A DNA stretch of 64,000 nt from Diplosphaera chodatii (Eukaryota; Chlorophyta; Trebouxiophyceae; Prasiolales; Stichococcaceae). This document shows positions 1-13,400 of this stretch, piece after piece. The stretch is taken from contig JAALGY010000015.1 in the NCBI GenBank assembly GCA_032358165.1, forward strand, positions 620,001 through 684,000. The letters are read 5' to 3'. The notes beneath the pieces were generated by a model, which saw nothing but the letters and a program-made list of their open reading frames with translations, did not search any database and was not told the DNA's origin. Every line of letters starts with the position of its first letter. Position 1 is the first letter of the stretch. Made by a program: the position numbers and the translations under genes.

Positions 1-3000
1 ATGTACCGCCCTGTGATGGCACCAGGACCACCTGCAGGTCGCGCTGTTGTCTGTCCAGTGCGGCTGTGTCAGCCGCCAGGCTGGCGCGCTGCTCCGCCAG
101 CTCTGCTGCGGCGGTCTCCAGCGCCACCTCACTGTCGGCCAGCTGCTGCAGTCGCCGCTCCTGCTCCTCCCTGCCGGTCACATACGCACAGCGTCATAAG
201 GTTAGTGGGCATCTGGATGCGGATTGGCCTGCTCATGCGATACACTTTCGAGACAGTGTCGGCAGACAGCAGACATTTCAGCGCTGCTTGTCATCTGCAA
301 TCTTACAGCAATGAAACTGCACAGTTCACCGGAACTCCTTGCGCAGGCTGTCGAGCTGTGCGTTGTCCTCTGCTACACGCCTGGCATGCGCATCTTTGGC
401 AGCCGATGCTTCTGCTGAGGATGCCTCCAGCGCCTGCTCGCGTGCTGATACCGCTGCCTTTGCAGCCTCCACCTGTAGCGCACAAAGGGGTTGTCACCAG
501 ACCACTGACTGTGCAGGATGCTCTGCTGACAGCCTTGCTGTGCCTCGATGTACGATGCTTTCAAGCCCTGGAGCAGCAGTGGCAGGGGTCCTGCCCATGT
601 CATGCTGGCCCTGCTGCAGCGGCAGCACACCTCTGCGGCGGCGGCGGCCAGGGAGGCGCTGCGCTCGTCCAGCGCGGCGGTCATGCCCGCCAGGCGCGCC
701 TCCACATCCGCCCGCGCATCCTCCGCCTCCTGCGCCAGGGCCTCCACCTCTGCCTGCCGCTCCTGCAGCCGTTCTCGAAAGTTGTTGTTGCAGACCAGTT
801 GCATCAAACTGACATGGTCGGTGATGCTGGCAGAACTTTCATGATGCACTTGCCGTGAAAACTTGCTACATCACATGCAAACCAAAGGCGTGCAGCATCG
901 AAGGCTGATCATCCCACCGCGAGCTGGCGCTGCTGCTGCTGCAGCCGCTGCTGGGCAGCAGCCAGCTCCGTCTGCGCAGCGGCAACGCGGGTCTCCTGCT
1001 CCGCAACGGACGCTGCCCGCTCATCCGCAGCCCGCCGTGCGGCCACCGCCGCCGACTCTGCGGCTTGCGCTTCCTGTACGCGGCAGAGGGTGTCATGAGC
1101 AAGTCGACTGAAATGCCATCATCTGGAGCCTCTGCAGCCTGCATATACAACACTGCTGCGGATGTAATGTGGGGCATGCAGGCTGCAGTGCACCTGCAGC
1201 CGTTCTGCAGCTCCGGCCAGTTCCCTGGTTGCCCGGGCTTCATCAGCTGCCAGCGCCGCCTGCCGCTCCTGCAGCCCAGCACGCGCTGCCGACACCTCCT
1301 GCAACCCAGCACACCACGCTTCCTTGGGCCAGCATCGACTTTCCTCCTTCAACCTGCGGCAAGCTGCTGCTGCACAGCCGCAGCGAATCACCCTGACCAA
1401 CCACCCTACAGCTGACGAACATGCTCCATTACCAGTGTCTGGTGGCGCCCCTTACACACCTCAGCTGCGTGGCTCGCCGCCTGCGCCTCCGTGGCAACGG
1501 CCTCCGAGCGCTGCTGCAGCTGCGCTGCCAGCGCATTGCACGCCGCGCGCTGCTGTGACAAGTCCACCTGCTGCGCTTCCAGACCCGCGACTGCCGCCTC
1601 CCGGTCTGCCAACTACACCGTGCACCGCAAACCGCTGCCAGAGTGTCGCACGGGACAAGCAATGTTGAGCGCAAAATATGCATTGCAGAGCGCGTGTTCA
1701 TGCAGGGCAAATGAACAGCAGTCAGACTACCATGCTGCAACAGCATGGACTAGAAAAAGGTGGCTGGGCTAGCGCACCTCCTGCTGCAGGGAGGCCAGGG
1801 CGGCGCCGCTCGCCTCCTGCTGTGCGGACGTCAGCCCCAGGGCGGCCGCCCACCGCTGCAGCGCCGTCTCCCGCTCCGCCAGCGCCACACGCCTGCAGGT
1901 TTTGATGTCACAGCTGAATGACTGAGCATAGCAGCAGGCATATGTCGGGGACGTGCAGAGGGTTGATGGATGGACTTCGTCTGCCCATGCGCCACAACAT
2001 ATTTGCCACGAACTCCTGTCGACATCAGGAGGCGCCAGCAGGGCCACAGACAGCAAAGCACAAAGACACGGCACACCTGGCAGCCAGCGCCGCTGCAGCG
2101 GCCTCTGGATCCTCGGACCAGGCGCCCTCCGGCAGCGGCGGCAGCCGCGCCAAGCTGGCGCCCTGCAGCACCGCGGCCGCAGCATCCTCCTGATCACAGC
2201 GTGGAACGTGAGCTTCCTGCGTCGCCCGACAGGCTGGACTGCCTGTGAATGGTGGCATGCAGGAGGCAGCAGACGACGCAGCAGCTGTTGTCCTGACAAT
2301 GCATCATTTCAGCGGTGCATGTTCGCAGACCTCCAGCATGAGGGCGCTGGCGGGGGTGCGGGGCGAGAGCATGGGGGTGGGCGTCATGGCGCCGCTGCCA
2401 GCCGTGCTGCGGCGTCCGCCGCTGACGCCGCTGAAGGCCGCGCTGCTGCGCATGCTGGCGCTGCTGCGCAGCTCCGTCATCTGGCCGCACAGCGCGTGCC
2501 ATGAGTCCCGCAGCTTGGCCTGTTGCCCGCGTGCCACATAGCGTTTCTCAGGGACACTCATACATGTCGCCCCTGACTGACCTCCATGCACATATGCCCG
2601 CAGCGCTTGCCTCCTGGCATCACTGCTGCCCATGTGCATGCACTGTCTTCTGCGTTTTGGGGCCTGGATGACAGTCAACGACTGCAAGACATGCTGCCAA
2701 GATGAACCCTGCTTTGCACATATTACAGTTGCGACGCACCTCGCGGGCGTCCAGGGCCTCGTCGAGGGCGGCGGCGGAGGTACGCGCGGCGGCCGCGCCC
2801 TGCATCTCGGCACGCGCCTGCGCAGCAGCCGACCTCGCCGCCGCCTCCGCATTGCTGGCCTGCTGCAGCAGCGCCTCCAGCTGCGCCAGCTCCTGCAGCG
2901 CCATGGTTTACACTTTTCACGTGATTTATTCTGTCTATGTTCAACAATCTCATGGTGATGGAATCTGACAGACTTGATGCCTGCAGGCTGCTGTCTGTGC

Positions 3001-6000
3001 CACAATGTCACCAGCTGCACCCTGTGATGCTGTGTACCCTGTAATGCGATGTGTCCTGGACTGCCCGGCGTCTTGGCATGATACAGAACTATGGCCTGCT
3101 TCGCAAGAACATATGACCCCATTGATCATACTGGCCTGCACTGCCAGCACTTTGATCCCCTGTTCCATAGGTGGCAGTCACGGTCATGAGTGGTTACCTC
3201 GGCATGCTGCTCATCTCGCTCTGCGATCCTCTGCATCTGCCGCTCCGCCTCCGCACTGGCTTCCTTTGCGGCTGCTTCCGCTGCATGGGCGTCTGCAACA
3301 GCGCCCTGCGCACAGCACAAGTCATGTGCCCGTCAAGCGAACATCAGCTGCAACCGTTGGCGGTGGACCTGAGGTCACCAGGATCAGCAAAGAAGCAGCT
3401 TCACGCCTCGATTCACGGCTGGCAGTGCTGCATCATGCGCCGGCTGATCGGTGTGCCACCTGCAGGTCATCACGGGCGGCTTCCGCCGCAGCCCGCGCAT
3501 CGGCGGCAGCTGCCGAGTCGTCCTGCAGCTTGGCCTCCTTTGCAGTGGCACGCTCTGTTGCAGTGGCCGCCTCCTCCTGCGCTGCCTCCGCCTCGCGCTT
3601 GGCCTTGCGCGCCTGCAGCATGCGTTGTAGCGCAGTATGTGCTCGACCTTGCGGTTTCTACTATACACATCAAACACACTGGCACCCGCCGAAAGGGTCT
3701 TTCAGAAATGGCAGCATGGCATCCACCAGTCAGGCTTCCAGGGTTGAAGCACCGCATGGGAGCTGGCTATCAGGGCGGTAGGGCGTATCATGCAAGGTTG
3801 ATGGGTAGACAGCGTCGGGCCTGCGTACCTCCAGCAGGGCGGCGTCCAGGGTGGCCTGCGCCTCCTGCAGCGTCCTGCGCTCCGCCGCCAGCCGCTGCCG
3901 CGCCTCAGCAGCCGCCTTGAGCTTCGCGTCAGCCTCCTCCGCGTGCTTCCTGGTCTCATCCTCACGCGTTTCTGCCTGCGGGGTGGACTTGACGGACACC
4001 CTTGCCAGATGCCCTGTAATGCTGATCGTGGAGCATCGCATGGTAGCAACATTCTTGGGTGTCGGGTCATGGTCTATCTCTGGTGGCTTTGCACTTCAAC
4101 TTTACTCTACAGCCAGTGCACCTTGGCCAGCTTGTCAGCAGCTGCGGCTTCCTTGGCGGCGGCGCTCTTCAGCTGCTTGGCCAGCCGCTGCTCCTGCTGC
4201 CCCAGGGCCGCCTCCCGCTCGCCCAGCGCCGCCTCGCGCTCCGCCAGCTGGCGCTGCGCGGCGGCCTTGAAGCGCGCCTTCCACGCCCCCAGCTGCGCCT
4301 CGTGGTCCCCCACCTCGGCCAGCCGCTCCTGGGGCAGTGGTGGCGCACAGTCAGTGGGACCAGCTGGGCTGTTATAGGTGAGCCCATGGTGCATAAGCAC
4401 ATGAAAATCTCCATTTGTTCGATATGTGCTTCCGTGACTCTGCACTGATGCGTGCATTGACGTCCAACTTTAGGAACTCCCGCACTGTGTCCCATGACAG
4501 CAGCAAGACACCACTATGACAGCCTCCTGACAGCCAATGACAGCGTTCCTGACAGCATGTTTGAGCTCCCGGCTGATGCAGTAGTCCTGCACACAGTCTC
4601 GTGACAGCCTCCTGACAGCATGTGACAGCCTCCTGACAACACAGGATACAGCATGATGATTGAACCCTACAGAAGGCCATGCAGCTGCTGTTGATCTCCG
4701 TCAACTGCAATCTAGCTGAGGCGTCGCTGTAAGTCACCTGCAGCTCAGCGTGCTCAGCCTGCAGCGCATGGGCTGCCCGCTCCACTTCCAAACGCTGCGC
4801 CTGCACCCGGGCGGCCACCTCCGCTGCGTCTCGCTGCTGCTCAGCAGCCGCCTGCTCACGAGCTGCCAGCTGCTCCTGTCTCTCCTGTTTGTGCAGACAG
4901 CTTTCATGCAATTTGGCTCTGGGCTGATACGACTCAGGGGTCATGCCCCGCATCAGTGGGAAGTGCTGGATGCTTGCGGTGACATGGTGTAGCCATGCAA
5001 GAACTGCAATCCACAATAGCAGAAGCGGCAGGTATGCCGTGCCTGCATCTGCTGCTCCAGCTCTGCCGCTTGTGCCCGCCGTTGCGCGGCTTCTGCGTTC
5101 GCTGCCGTCGCTGCCTGCTGTGCATGCGCAAGCGCTGCATCGCCAGCCGCCTGAAGCCGCGCCACCTGTCAGAGGCAGGTGTAGGGCATCGAGGTGGTGA
5201 CACGGCACATTGTCTTGCAACCCCATATGTGCTCGGAGCGTGTATGTTAGCTGACTGCTCATGTGCAACACGGCAAGCAGTAAGTGTAGCTTGCCTCCGT
5301 CTCTGTAGACTCGCGCCGCTCACGCATTGCGGCCTCCAGCTGCACACTCTCAGCACGCAGCCGAGCTGCGACCTCCTCCCAGTGCTGCGCGCTGCGGCCA
5401 GCTTCCTCGGCCTGCTGCTGTACTGCCTGCAGCGCCTGCAGCATGCAGCAGCGGGAGTTGCACTTCGCAAATCAGACATCTAAGAGGTAACGCATGTCCT
5501 CTGGTGGCAGTTTCTGTACAGGCTCCACCAAGCTCAGGTACCTCGACAACGGAGGTGCGCTTGCTCTCAGCCTCAGCAGTCTCCCGCTCAGCAGCATCCG
5601 CTCTGGCGTGCAGTGACGCCAGCCGCTGCCGCTGATCAGCCTCATCGGAGCGCAGGCTGTCGCAAAGCTCACCCAACGCCGCAGCAGAGGCCTCCGCTTG
5701 CCGTGCCTCTGACATTGCCCTCTCGACAGCCTGCACAAAAGATGGACGCAGCACAGGCATTCAACTCAGCAATAATTAGCAGCTTGACGGTCATCAGCAA
5801 AGTCATGCGATCCGACTGCACTTCTAGCGGACCTGCGCCTGGCTGCTCTGAGCTGCTGCCACTGCTGCCTCTCGTGCTGACAGGTGTGCTTCCATGGCAT
5901 CTGCTCTGGCAGTAAAAGCGACCTGCGCCGCCTGCAGCTCCTCAGCTTCCCTCTTCAAGTGCTGCACCTCCTCCTGCGGATGCAGCATGACCGTCAGCTT

Positions 6001-7299
6001 CAATAAGGTTGCAGTCCTTGGCACTGTTGCAATCAGCAGCATGTGAGCACCAGCATGCTTCACAACCATATGTAGCACCTTGCGCTTGCTGCTGCTGCTC
6101 TCTGCAGCGGCTTCAGCGTTCTGTACTGCCAGCTCTCGCTGCTCGAGCTCTGCCTGTCTTGCGTCCAGGCCCTGTAGAGTAACATTCCGGCTGGTCAGCA
6201 ACCTGTCGTGAACCCCTCAGGCCATCAGTCATGCAGCCTGGACCTCAGCTGTGTCACGGGCACACGACTTTCTTCCACACCGACCTGCTCCCGCTGCAGC
6301 ACAGCATCAGCAGCTGCCTTCTGCGTCACGAAGTCGGCCTGCTGCGCAGTCAGCCGAGCTTCCATGGCCGCCAGGCGCTCCGCATCTGCCTGCACTTCTG
6401 CGCGGCATCGCTCGACCGCAGCAGCCGCCGCTGCTGTACTGGCCCGATCTGGCGGCTTGGCGGACACGCTCGAAACACCACCTGAATCAGTCGAAATGCT
6501 GTGGGCTTTGGGCAACGCCGACGTGCTGTCAAGTGCTTGTTGACCATCGGCAGCTATGTTTCCTGCGCTGCTATGCAGCCCATTGACGGCACTGCCAGGC
6601 GCACCGCCAGAGCTCGGCTGTGCATCAGGCAGTTGGTGACGCCTGGCCCGCTGCCTGCCAGTGTCCTCGCGAACAGCAGAAGACTGCTGCTGTGCACCTG
6701 CCTCGTCACACTGCTGCTGCTGCTGCTCCTCGCGATGCTGCTTGGCTGGACTGCTAGATCGCACACGTAGCCAAATGTCTGTGTGGTGCTGACCCGGATG
6801 GATGTCGTTTGGCATGGGGCTGGGTGTGGGCTCCGCCTCCCCTGATGCCCTTGTGGCGGCAAGAACATGGAGGTGCGGCTGCCTGTCTGCGGCTGGTGTG
6901 CTGCTGGTCACAGATAGCTCTGGAGATACAGCACCCCTTCTAGGCTGCTGCTGCAAGTCCTGCTGTTGCGCACCATCATATGCCTGCAGCAGGTGGCTGT
7001 GCCGCTTGGCTGGCGAGGCTGAAGGCACAGGCGGTGCCGCACGTGCTTGCGACCCGAGCACTGGCGTCAGCCAGAGGTTCTCCTTCCCGCTGCTGCTTGG
7101 TGACTGCCTACTGCCGCCGAAGCTGGACTTGGTGACGCTGACGTCGGCTGCGTGTGCCCAGCTGTGCAGGTCCAGCGGCAGCATTGCAGCCGCTATGCCC
7201 TGCTTCTGACTCGTGCTCTGATCCAGCGCTGCAGTGTCAGGATTACCAGGTGCTGTCCTTACGGACTGCTGTGTATCAACAGTTTGTACTGCGTCCTCA

Positions 7300-7331
<32 letters not shown>

Positions 7332-7643
7332 ACGGCCAGATGTGTCCTGCGACCAGCTGGCTGTCTGTGCGCTGGCATCAGAGCCGGGCACGGCGGCGTC
7401 ATCGAGCTGCCTGCCACCGCTCTGAATCTGCAACGGCGTCGCTGGGTCGCCTGCGTCCTTGAACCGCAGCTGCACCTGCTCCAGCAGCTCCGCGGACGCC
7501 AGGACAACACTGTTGCGGGCTGTACCGCGCTCCGCTGCATGTGCTCCATGCTCCCGCCACTGCGTACACGCCAGTCACCGCTTGTCAGCACACATGTTAG
7601 CCATCTGCATCCTCACGCTAGCCTCCGGAGAGAGAGCGCTCAT
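1..7643 (-). CDS. Giant coiled-coil protein, 5' 22 exons (partial, runs off left edge)
   Basis: The start ATG is at 7643, on a 27-base first exon. A 57-base intron follows, then a 425-codon exon (7559-6285) that is Ser/Gln/Pro-rich with a 10-Gln run. The next 20 exons are short: 6171-6079, 5973-5833, 5730-5542, 5435-5295, 5165-5043, 4884-4738, 4328-4122, 3975-3829, 3612-3460, 3305-3198, 2892-2740, 2519-2331, 2189-2077, 1892-1778, 1612-1460, 1298-1194, 1073-918, 762-631, 472-330 and 170-32. They sum to 1,383 codons. Nearly all encode Ala/Glu/Gln/Arg-rich heptad-like helix, so this is a long coiled coil; residues from 2519-2331 form an S/T-P-rich linker. The donor after base 32 (GTGGTC) shows the gene continues leftwards. 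Twenty of 22 introns are phase 0. Introns 6 and 7 are GC-AG. No catalytic domain is seen. A centrosomal, Golgi or scaffold role is only a guess from shape. Confidence 0.8.
4494..4641. repeat. Intronic imperfect minisatellite (TGACAGCCTCC units)
   Basis: The words TGACAGCCTCC and CTGACAGCAT recur imperfectly at least four times in the intron between the exons ending 4738 and starting 4328 of the giant gene. The array is intronic and has no reading-frame effect. Confidence 0.8.
7302..7331 (-). repeat. CAG trinucleotide run encoding 10 Gln
   Basis: Ten uninterrupted CTG units on the plus strand read as CAG on the coding strand. They give a polyglutamine run in the large second exon of the giant coiled-coil gene. 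A run of this kind is prone to length variation. Confidence 0.95.
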
Positions 7644-8261
7644 GATTTGATGCACACCCTCCGTTGTGGTGCCGCTGCCTGCGTATGGATGTCAAGTTCT
7701 GTACCTGGCTTTCCAATGACCGGAATTTGTCGAGAGCGCCCCGCGCCGATATAGCGGCAGAACCCTGCATCTTGAAGCGTTTCGGGTGCTGAGCCGTCTT
7801 TCACGGGCATCAGTGGGTGCACCGCGATGCCCTGTCAGCACACTGTCAGACCAACCGGGGCGTCAATGTCTGGCGACCGGTGCTATCTCTTGAACACGAC
7901 CACCTAGCCATCTGAGACCGTGCGACGAGCGACTGCTGAGGCTATGTGCGCACCAGCATGTATCGCCCGCGCCAATCAACAGCCCTTCGGTGTTGCAATT
8001 TTGCATTTCAAAGGGGTTTGGGATCTGAAGTGAGAGTCTCGACGCCATTAGCTGGCACATGCATGCAATGCGTTGCAACAGATTTGCAGTTGCATCACGA
8101 GGATGCATGTGTGAGTCGTAGCTAAGCAACTTTCACATGCGTACCAGTGCTGTACGCGTGCTTCAGCAAGCACTTCAGGGGTTGATTGAGCAGTGTGCCA
8201 ACACCGCAACCCCACTGCTGCACCATTGTTGAGTGCTGACTGTCACGTGAGTCAACACAGG
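7644..8261. other. Divergent intergenic region (giant coiled-coil gene / GPN1)
   Basis: This 618-base gap separates two divergent start codons, so it should hold both promoters and 5' UTRs. No convincing TATA box, ORF or structured RNA was recognised. Confidence 0.6.
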
Positions 8262-10228
8262 ATGTCGGAGGATCCAGATGCAGAGAATCCGGAGCGAACC
8301 ACGCAACAGACTGGCACCCCGGAGGCTTGGCCATCGAGCATAGCGGCATCGCCCGCAGACAAGCCAACGGTCATGCTCGTAATTGGTAAGAAGTCCACCG
8401 TATGTCCTGTTCATCGCCAGTCCAAGATGACAGCGTCACAGAGCCGTGTCAGCATTGCTTGCAAACTCAGACAACATGCAGGGTGCCCACTGCCGGCATG
8501 CCTGCGGTATGGTGGATATAGACATGCACCCTATTGCTCATGCGTTTTGGCAGGGATGGCCGGCTCAGGGAAGACGACGCTCATGCAGCGCATCAACTCG
8601 CATCTGCACATGCAGAGGACGCCCAGTTATATAATAAACCTGGACCCGGCTGTCGCGAACACACCCTACGACCCCAACATCGACATCCGGGACACGGTGG
8701 GGGCCCGTGCACAGTGTTTCGAGCACGGACTCCAGCTGATAGTCGTACTGTCGTTCAGGGCAAGCCGCTGCAGCGATCCACAAGTGCATTGGTGTGTCAT
8801 GTAGGTGAAATACAAGGAGGTCATGAAACAGTACAACTTGGGGCCAAATGGCGGCATCCTGACCTCCCTCAACCTCTTTGCAACACGCTTCGATCAGGTG
8901 CGTCAGTTCCTGAGACCGTAGCGTGCGCTCAACCACTTACGTGCTGCAGGTAGTACTGAGCTGGGTCCCACTGACCACCTGCTTGGTTGCGCGTGTGCTG
9001 CATAGGTGATTGGACTGTGCGAGAAGAAGCGGGATCCACAGCCAAAGTACATAGTTGCAGACACCCCAGGCCAGATAGAGATCTTCACCTGGTCTGCCAG
9101 TGGTGCCATCATCACCGAGGTGCTTGGCTGCATGGCATGTTGCTGCCTGCAGTTGCTGGCACACACACAATACATTGTAGCACACACCTGCTTTACCATT
9201 CCAGGGTGGACATGCATCAAAGAAGCTACACAGCATCCCGGGCTGTCATCAGTGTCGTGGGACTGATGCAGGCATTCGCCTCGGAGTTTCCAACAATGGT
9301 GGCCTATGTTATTGATACGCCTCGCTGCACGCAGCCGCAGGTCTTCATGAGCAACATGCTGCAGGTCAGCCTGCAATGCCCACCAGCATGCAGCTGGTCC
9401 TACATAGCCGGCATCTGCAGAACTGCCATCTCTGAGCTAAGTGTATGCCCCCTTCCTTCTCAGGCGTGCAGCATTCTGTATAAAACACGGCTGCCGCTGC
9501 TGCTAGTGTTCAACAAGACAGATATAGCACGGCACGACTTTGCCATGGAGTGGATGCAGGTCAGAGATTCGCACACGCTGTGTCTGGTGTGGCTCAGACC
9601 ATAGCATCCGTCTAAAGTGTCCACCTCAGTCACATGACAACATGCTGTGCAGGACTTTGAGGCGTTCAATGCAGCCCTAGAGCGAGAAACCGCTTACTCA
9701 TCCAGCCTTGCACGCTCCCTCAGCCTGGCACTAGACGAATTTTACTGCAACCTGCAGGCGTGTATCGCCTCGCAGGCCAGGCCCTGCTGTTAGATTGATT
9801 GACCCCATGCACGAGCTGTATAGCGTGAACAGATGAGGCAAAGTGCTCTCAATGTGCACACTTTCATTTGCAGTCGGTCGGCGTGTCAGCGGTGTCTGGC
9901 GAGGGCATGCCAGAGCTATTTGCAGCCGTCGACAAGTGTCGAGCAGAGTATGACAAGGAGTATCTGCCCATACTGCGGGCACGGCAGCAGGTGCACTGCT
10001 GTGGCTGTGTAGGTCAGGTGTATATGCTGTTAGGCTGTTTCGACATGGAAAGCGTGGGTCCCTCTGACAAGATGATTCCTCTGCGAATGGCTGCAGGAGC
10101 GAGATGCGCTTGAGAAGCAGCGGGTGCAGGCAGAGATGCTCAAGATGCGGCTAGATGGCATGGACATGCCTCACAATGGTGAGACCAGCTCCCAGCCTGC
10201 TTCAGCAGCCGCGGCAAATGGCAGCTGA
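8262..10228 (+). CDS. GPN1: GPN-loop GTPase 1 (XAB1/Npa3 type)
   Basis: This GTPase assembles and imports RNA polymerase II, usually as a heterodimer with GPN3. Nine exons (8262-8385, 8554-8696, 8805-8897, 9006-9119, 9272-9364, 9464-9559, 9653-9757, 9874-9990, 10097-10228) encode 338 residues. Walker A is GMAGSGKT from residue 42. The family-defining GPN loop GPNGG is at about 102-106. The G3 motif is DTPGQIE, G4 is NKTD at 206-209, and the G5-like SAVSGEG is present. The C-terminal acidic and charged tail is shorter than in human GPN1. The start ATG is the first in frame and precedes a short variable N-terminus. Intron 7 begins with GC (CAG|GCGTGT); the exon join is fixed by conservation of the surrounding residues. 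The gene converges on the Met-salvage gene with a 207-base gap. Confidence 0.95.
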
Positions 10229-10435
10229 CGACAGGCCACATTTTGAGGCAGAGGCATATGAACAACGAGTGCTGAGCGCTTTCAGAGCTTGCGTGGTTTG
10301 GGTTAGAAGTTCTGCAGGGTCAGTTCAAGTGGACAGTCACCATGGCTGCAGTGTCGAATGACAGTTGGACGGCTATGCTAATCCAGTGATGCCTATGTGT
10401 ACACACCACACTGCCTCACAAGGCAGTAGGCCATA

Positions 10436-13400
10436 TCAGGAAAGCGGGAACAGTGGAGCTGCGCCGTCCTGCCGAGTCTTGTCAGCAAATGCCGCTACAT
10501 CCTCTATCGAGCCAAAGTCTGCCACGCCTACCATCAGCGCTCGCCCAAAACGCAGCGCTCGTCGCTCACACACCGCCCTGTGTGCATGGTGATGGGAATA
10601 TCCATGATGAGCAGCATGCATGTCCAAGCAGGATCGCCATGAAACACTGTGTTACAGCTGCGCAAGGAAGAGGTGATTAGGGCAGAACACCATGCAGGAC
10701 GAGAGATGTCCTCTTGCACTGTTTGGCGCAGCTAGCATGCCTGGTGTTGGCGGGCTGGATGGCGTCCATGTCCACGGTGTGCGCCATGCCCACCAGGCGG
10801 CGGATAATAACAGCGCCGCCAAAGCCCAGCGCATCCGCAAGCAGCTCCCGCATGAAGCGCTGCTGCACGTCCTGCAGCGGCAAGCTTGGGGGCATTGGAT
10901 AAGCCAGAAAGCAGCCAAATCACGCGGCTTTGCTGCCAAAGAGGCAGCACCAGCAACACCAGCACCAGCACCCGCAGGCATGCTTGCACAGCGGGTGCCA
11001 CGCCAGTAGCGCCGTATGATGTAGAGCTCAGGACATGCATTCACCTTCAGCAGCTGCCCGCTGAACAAGGACGATGGGAAGACGCCGCCCCGCGGCCCGC
11101 TGCTCCACAGCCGCAGGAACTCGTCGCTGAAGCGGTGCCAGGTATCGACCGCAGAGCGCAGCAGCCATGTTCGCTGCTCCGACCTGACAGTTAAAGCAGC
11201 AAAGCAATCTGTCAGATGCATCACGAAAACAGGACACAGCGTACGGTATGGCCGGTGACACGATACTAAGTCGAGCCTGTCATGCCACAGTGAGTGTGTG
11301 CTTGTCATGCTGCCCAGATCACACTGATCATTATATCATGCCCACCTGGGGTGCTCGTTGCTGGCATGGCCATCTGATGCGAAGAATGCGATGAAGAGGT
11401 TGCAGATGAACTTCCCGACGTCAAAGGCGATGGGACCCATGAACCCAAACTCTGCATGTCAGGAGGCATGTTTGTGATACTACGTGTGATGCATTCCAGA
11501 TCAAGAGTCCTTTACATGCAGCAGCAGGCACACTGCAGATCAGAGCTGCATGAGCTGCATAAGTGAAGCACCAGCGTCGATGACGTGGGTGGTGTCAGGC
11601 GTGACCAGCACGCTGCCGGTGTGCAGGTCCCCATGCAGCAGCGCCTGCCTCCGCTCCGTGAACAGCACCTGAGCACCAAACCGACACTTCAGGTCTGCAT
11701 GGCTGCCGACACACTTTGCACAAAATGCCGCAGGTCAACACGATGGTATTCTTCAGCAGCACATCTCAAGCCGCTGGTCATGCAACAAAGCAGGCGTCCT
11801 CAAAGCCAGAAGCACACCAACATAGAAACGGTGTTGCTGACCTGCAGGCGCCCCGCAGCAGCGCGGGCGTCCTCATCCGCGTGGAGTGCCTTCACATCTG
11901 CGTCCAGCTGCGGCGAGGTCCACTTGTTCTTGGCCTCGGCAGCGCTGTACGGCTCCTGGAAGATGAGGGTCTCCGTGATGCGGCACATCTCGTCGTTGGC
12001 AAAGCGTGCCACAAGCTTCCTGCAGCACATGCACTCTTGACATTCTGCGTGCTCTAACCGGATGCAGCATGGCAATCCAGCGCTAACAAGTCGTCGGTCG
12101 TTTCTACCACAAATGGCCGGAACAACTGCGGATGATGGCCGCTCTGACCTGTGCTCTGAGCTGGAGAGCGCCAGCAGCGAGGTGTGGTACAGGGTGCGTG
12201 CGCAGAAGGCGCCCATGTGCTCCGCCAACAGCGGGTAGGTGTTGCCGGCGTTGAGCCCCAGCCGCAGCATGACCGCCTGCATGTCATGCGCTGACACGTC
12301 TGCAATATGCTCCTACCGCCGCATCTCATGTGTGCACATTGTTCACAATGGATGCCAGCCATGTCAGCCACAAGATGGGGATGTAAATAATCGCACGACA
12401 ACAGGGTGCTCGTCCCACCGGCGGTGCGATGTAGGCCATGGCGATGGTGAACATCTGGTCGTCGTAGTCCAGCATGGCGGGCACGTGCTCCGGCGCGTGG
12501 CGGCCCTCCTCAGCCAGCACCTCCGCCTCGACCCTGACCCGGTCCTGCACCACATGCACGGCCAACAGGCATTGCGTCGCAGCCGGGAGTCCGGATATGT
12601 GGCAATCTTTACTATTTTGTGGCTTGCCAGTAGGGCGGGAGTACCTCCCTGCTGATTTGGCTCACCTGCGTGAGCTTCCACGACTTCATGATGCGGACGT
12701 AGGGGTGCCCCTGCTTCAGGCACAGCGAGCCGGCGGGGCCCTCCAAAATGTACACGTAGTTGATGTTGCCATCGCCAACCTCCTTCACCTGCAGAATGAG
12801 AAGCAGGCGCTTTCACGAGCGCAGTTGTCCTGCAACAAAGAGCAGCAGTTGGGCCCACCTGACATCAAGTGTGAGCGATTTGGTTGTGGACCTTTTGGAC
12901 GCACGGGAGCCTACAGATCTGCAGTGCGCATGCATGCTGAGGGCTGCCAAACGCAACACGGAGGTTGCAATGGCTTCAGAGGGCAGCACCTTCCACTCTG
13001 CTCTGCTGTGTGCACCGCCAAGGCGCTCCGCAAGGTGCGGCTTCGCAGCAACAAAGTCCACCACTGACGCCTCATCCAGTGGCACAAACCCTGTATGCTG
13101 GCCATCCTGCTGCTGGCCGTCCAGCTGCAGCTGTGCACCGCCATTCTGCCTCACATGCTCTGTGCTGCTGGGTGTTGTTGGTGCTGCAGCACCATCTAGT
13201 TGCTGGTCGTCTATGCCCTGCGACATTCGACAACAATGACATTTCTGCTACTGCTTGATCATGCAACAGTGCAATGGCTTATGTGGCGGCTGGCGGGGGC
13301 TCAGCTCCAGCAAAGCAGAACGACACGCACCCTGCTGTGGGCGAACGCTGTGACGCTGAAAGCGTTGCCAGCCTTGGGAATGAGGCCGTGCTCTGTGATG

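Noticed and set aside
866..1312. Several 80-150 codon open frames on the plus strand and in alternative minus frames
   Set aside because: High GC makes long chance frames. They overlap exons with consistent splice phases and heptad pattern, and show no conserved motifs.
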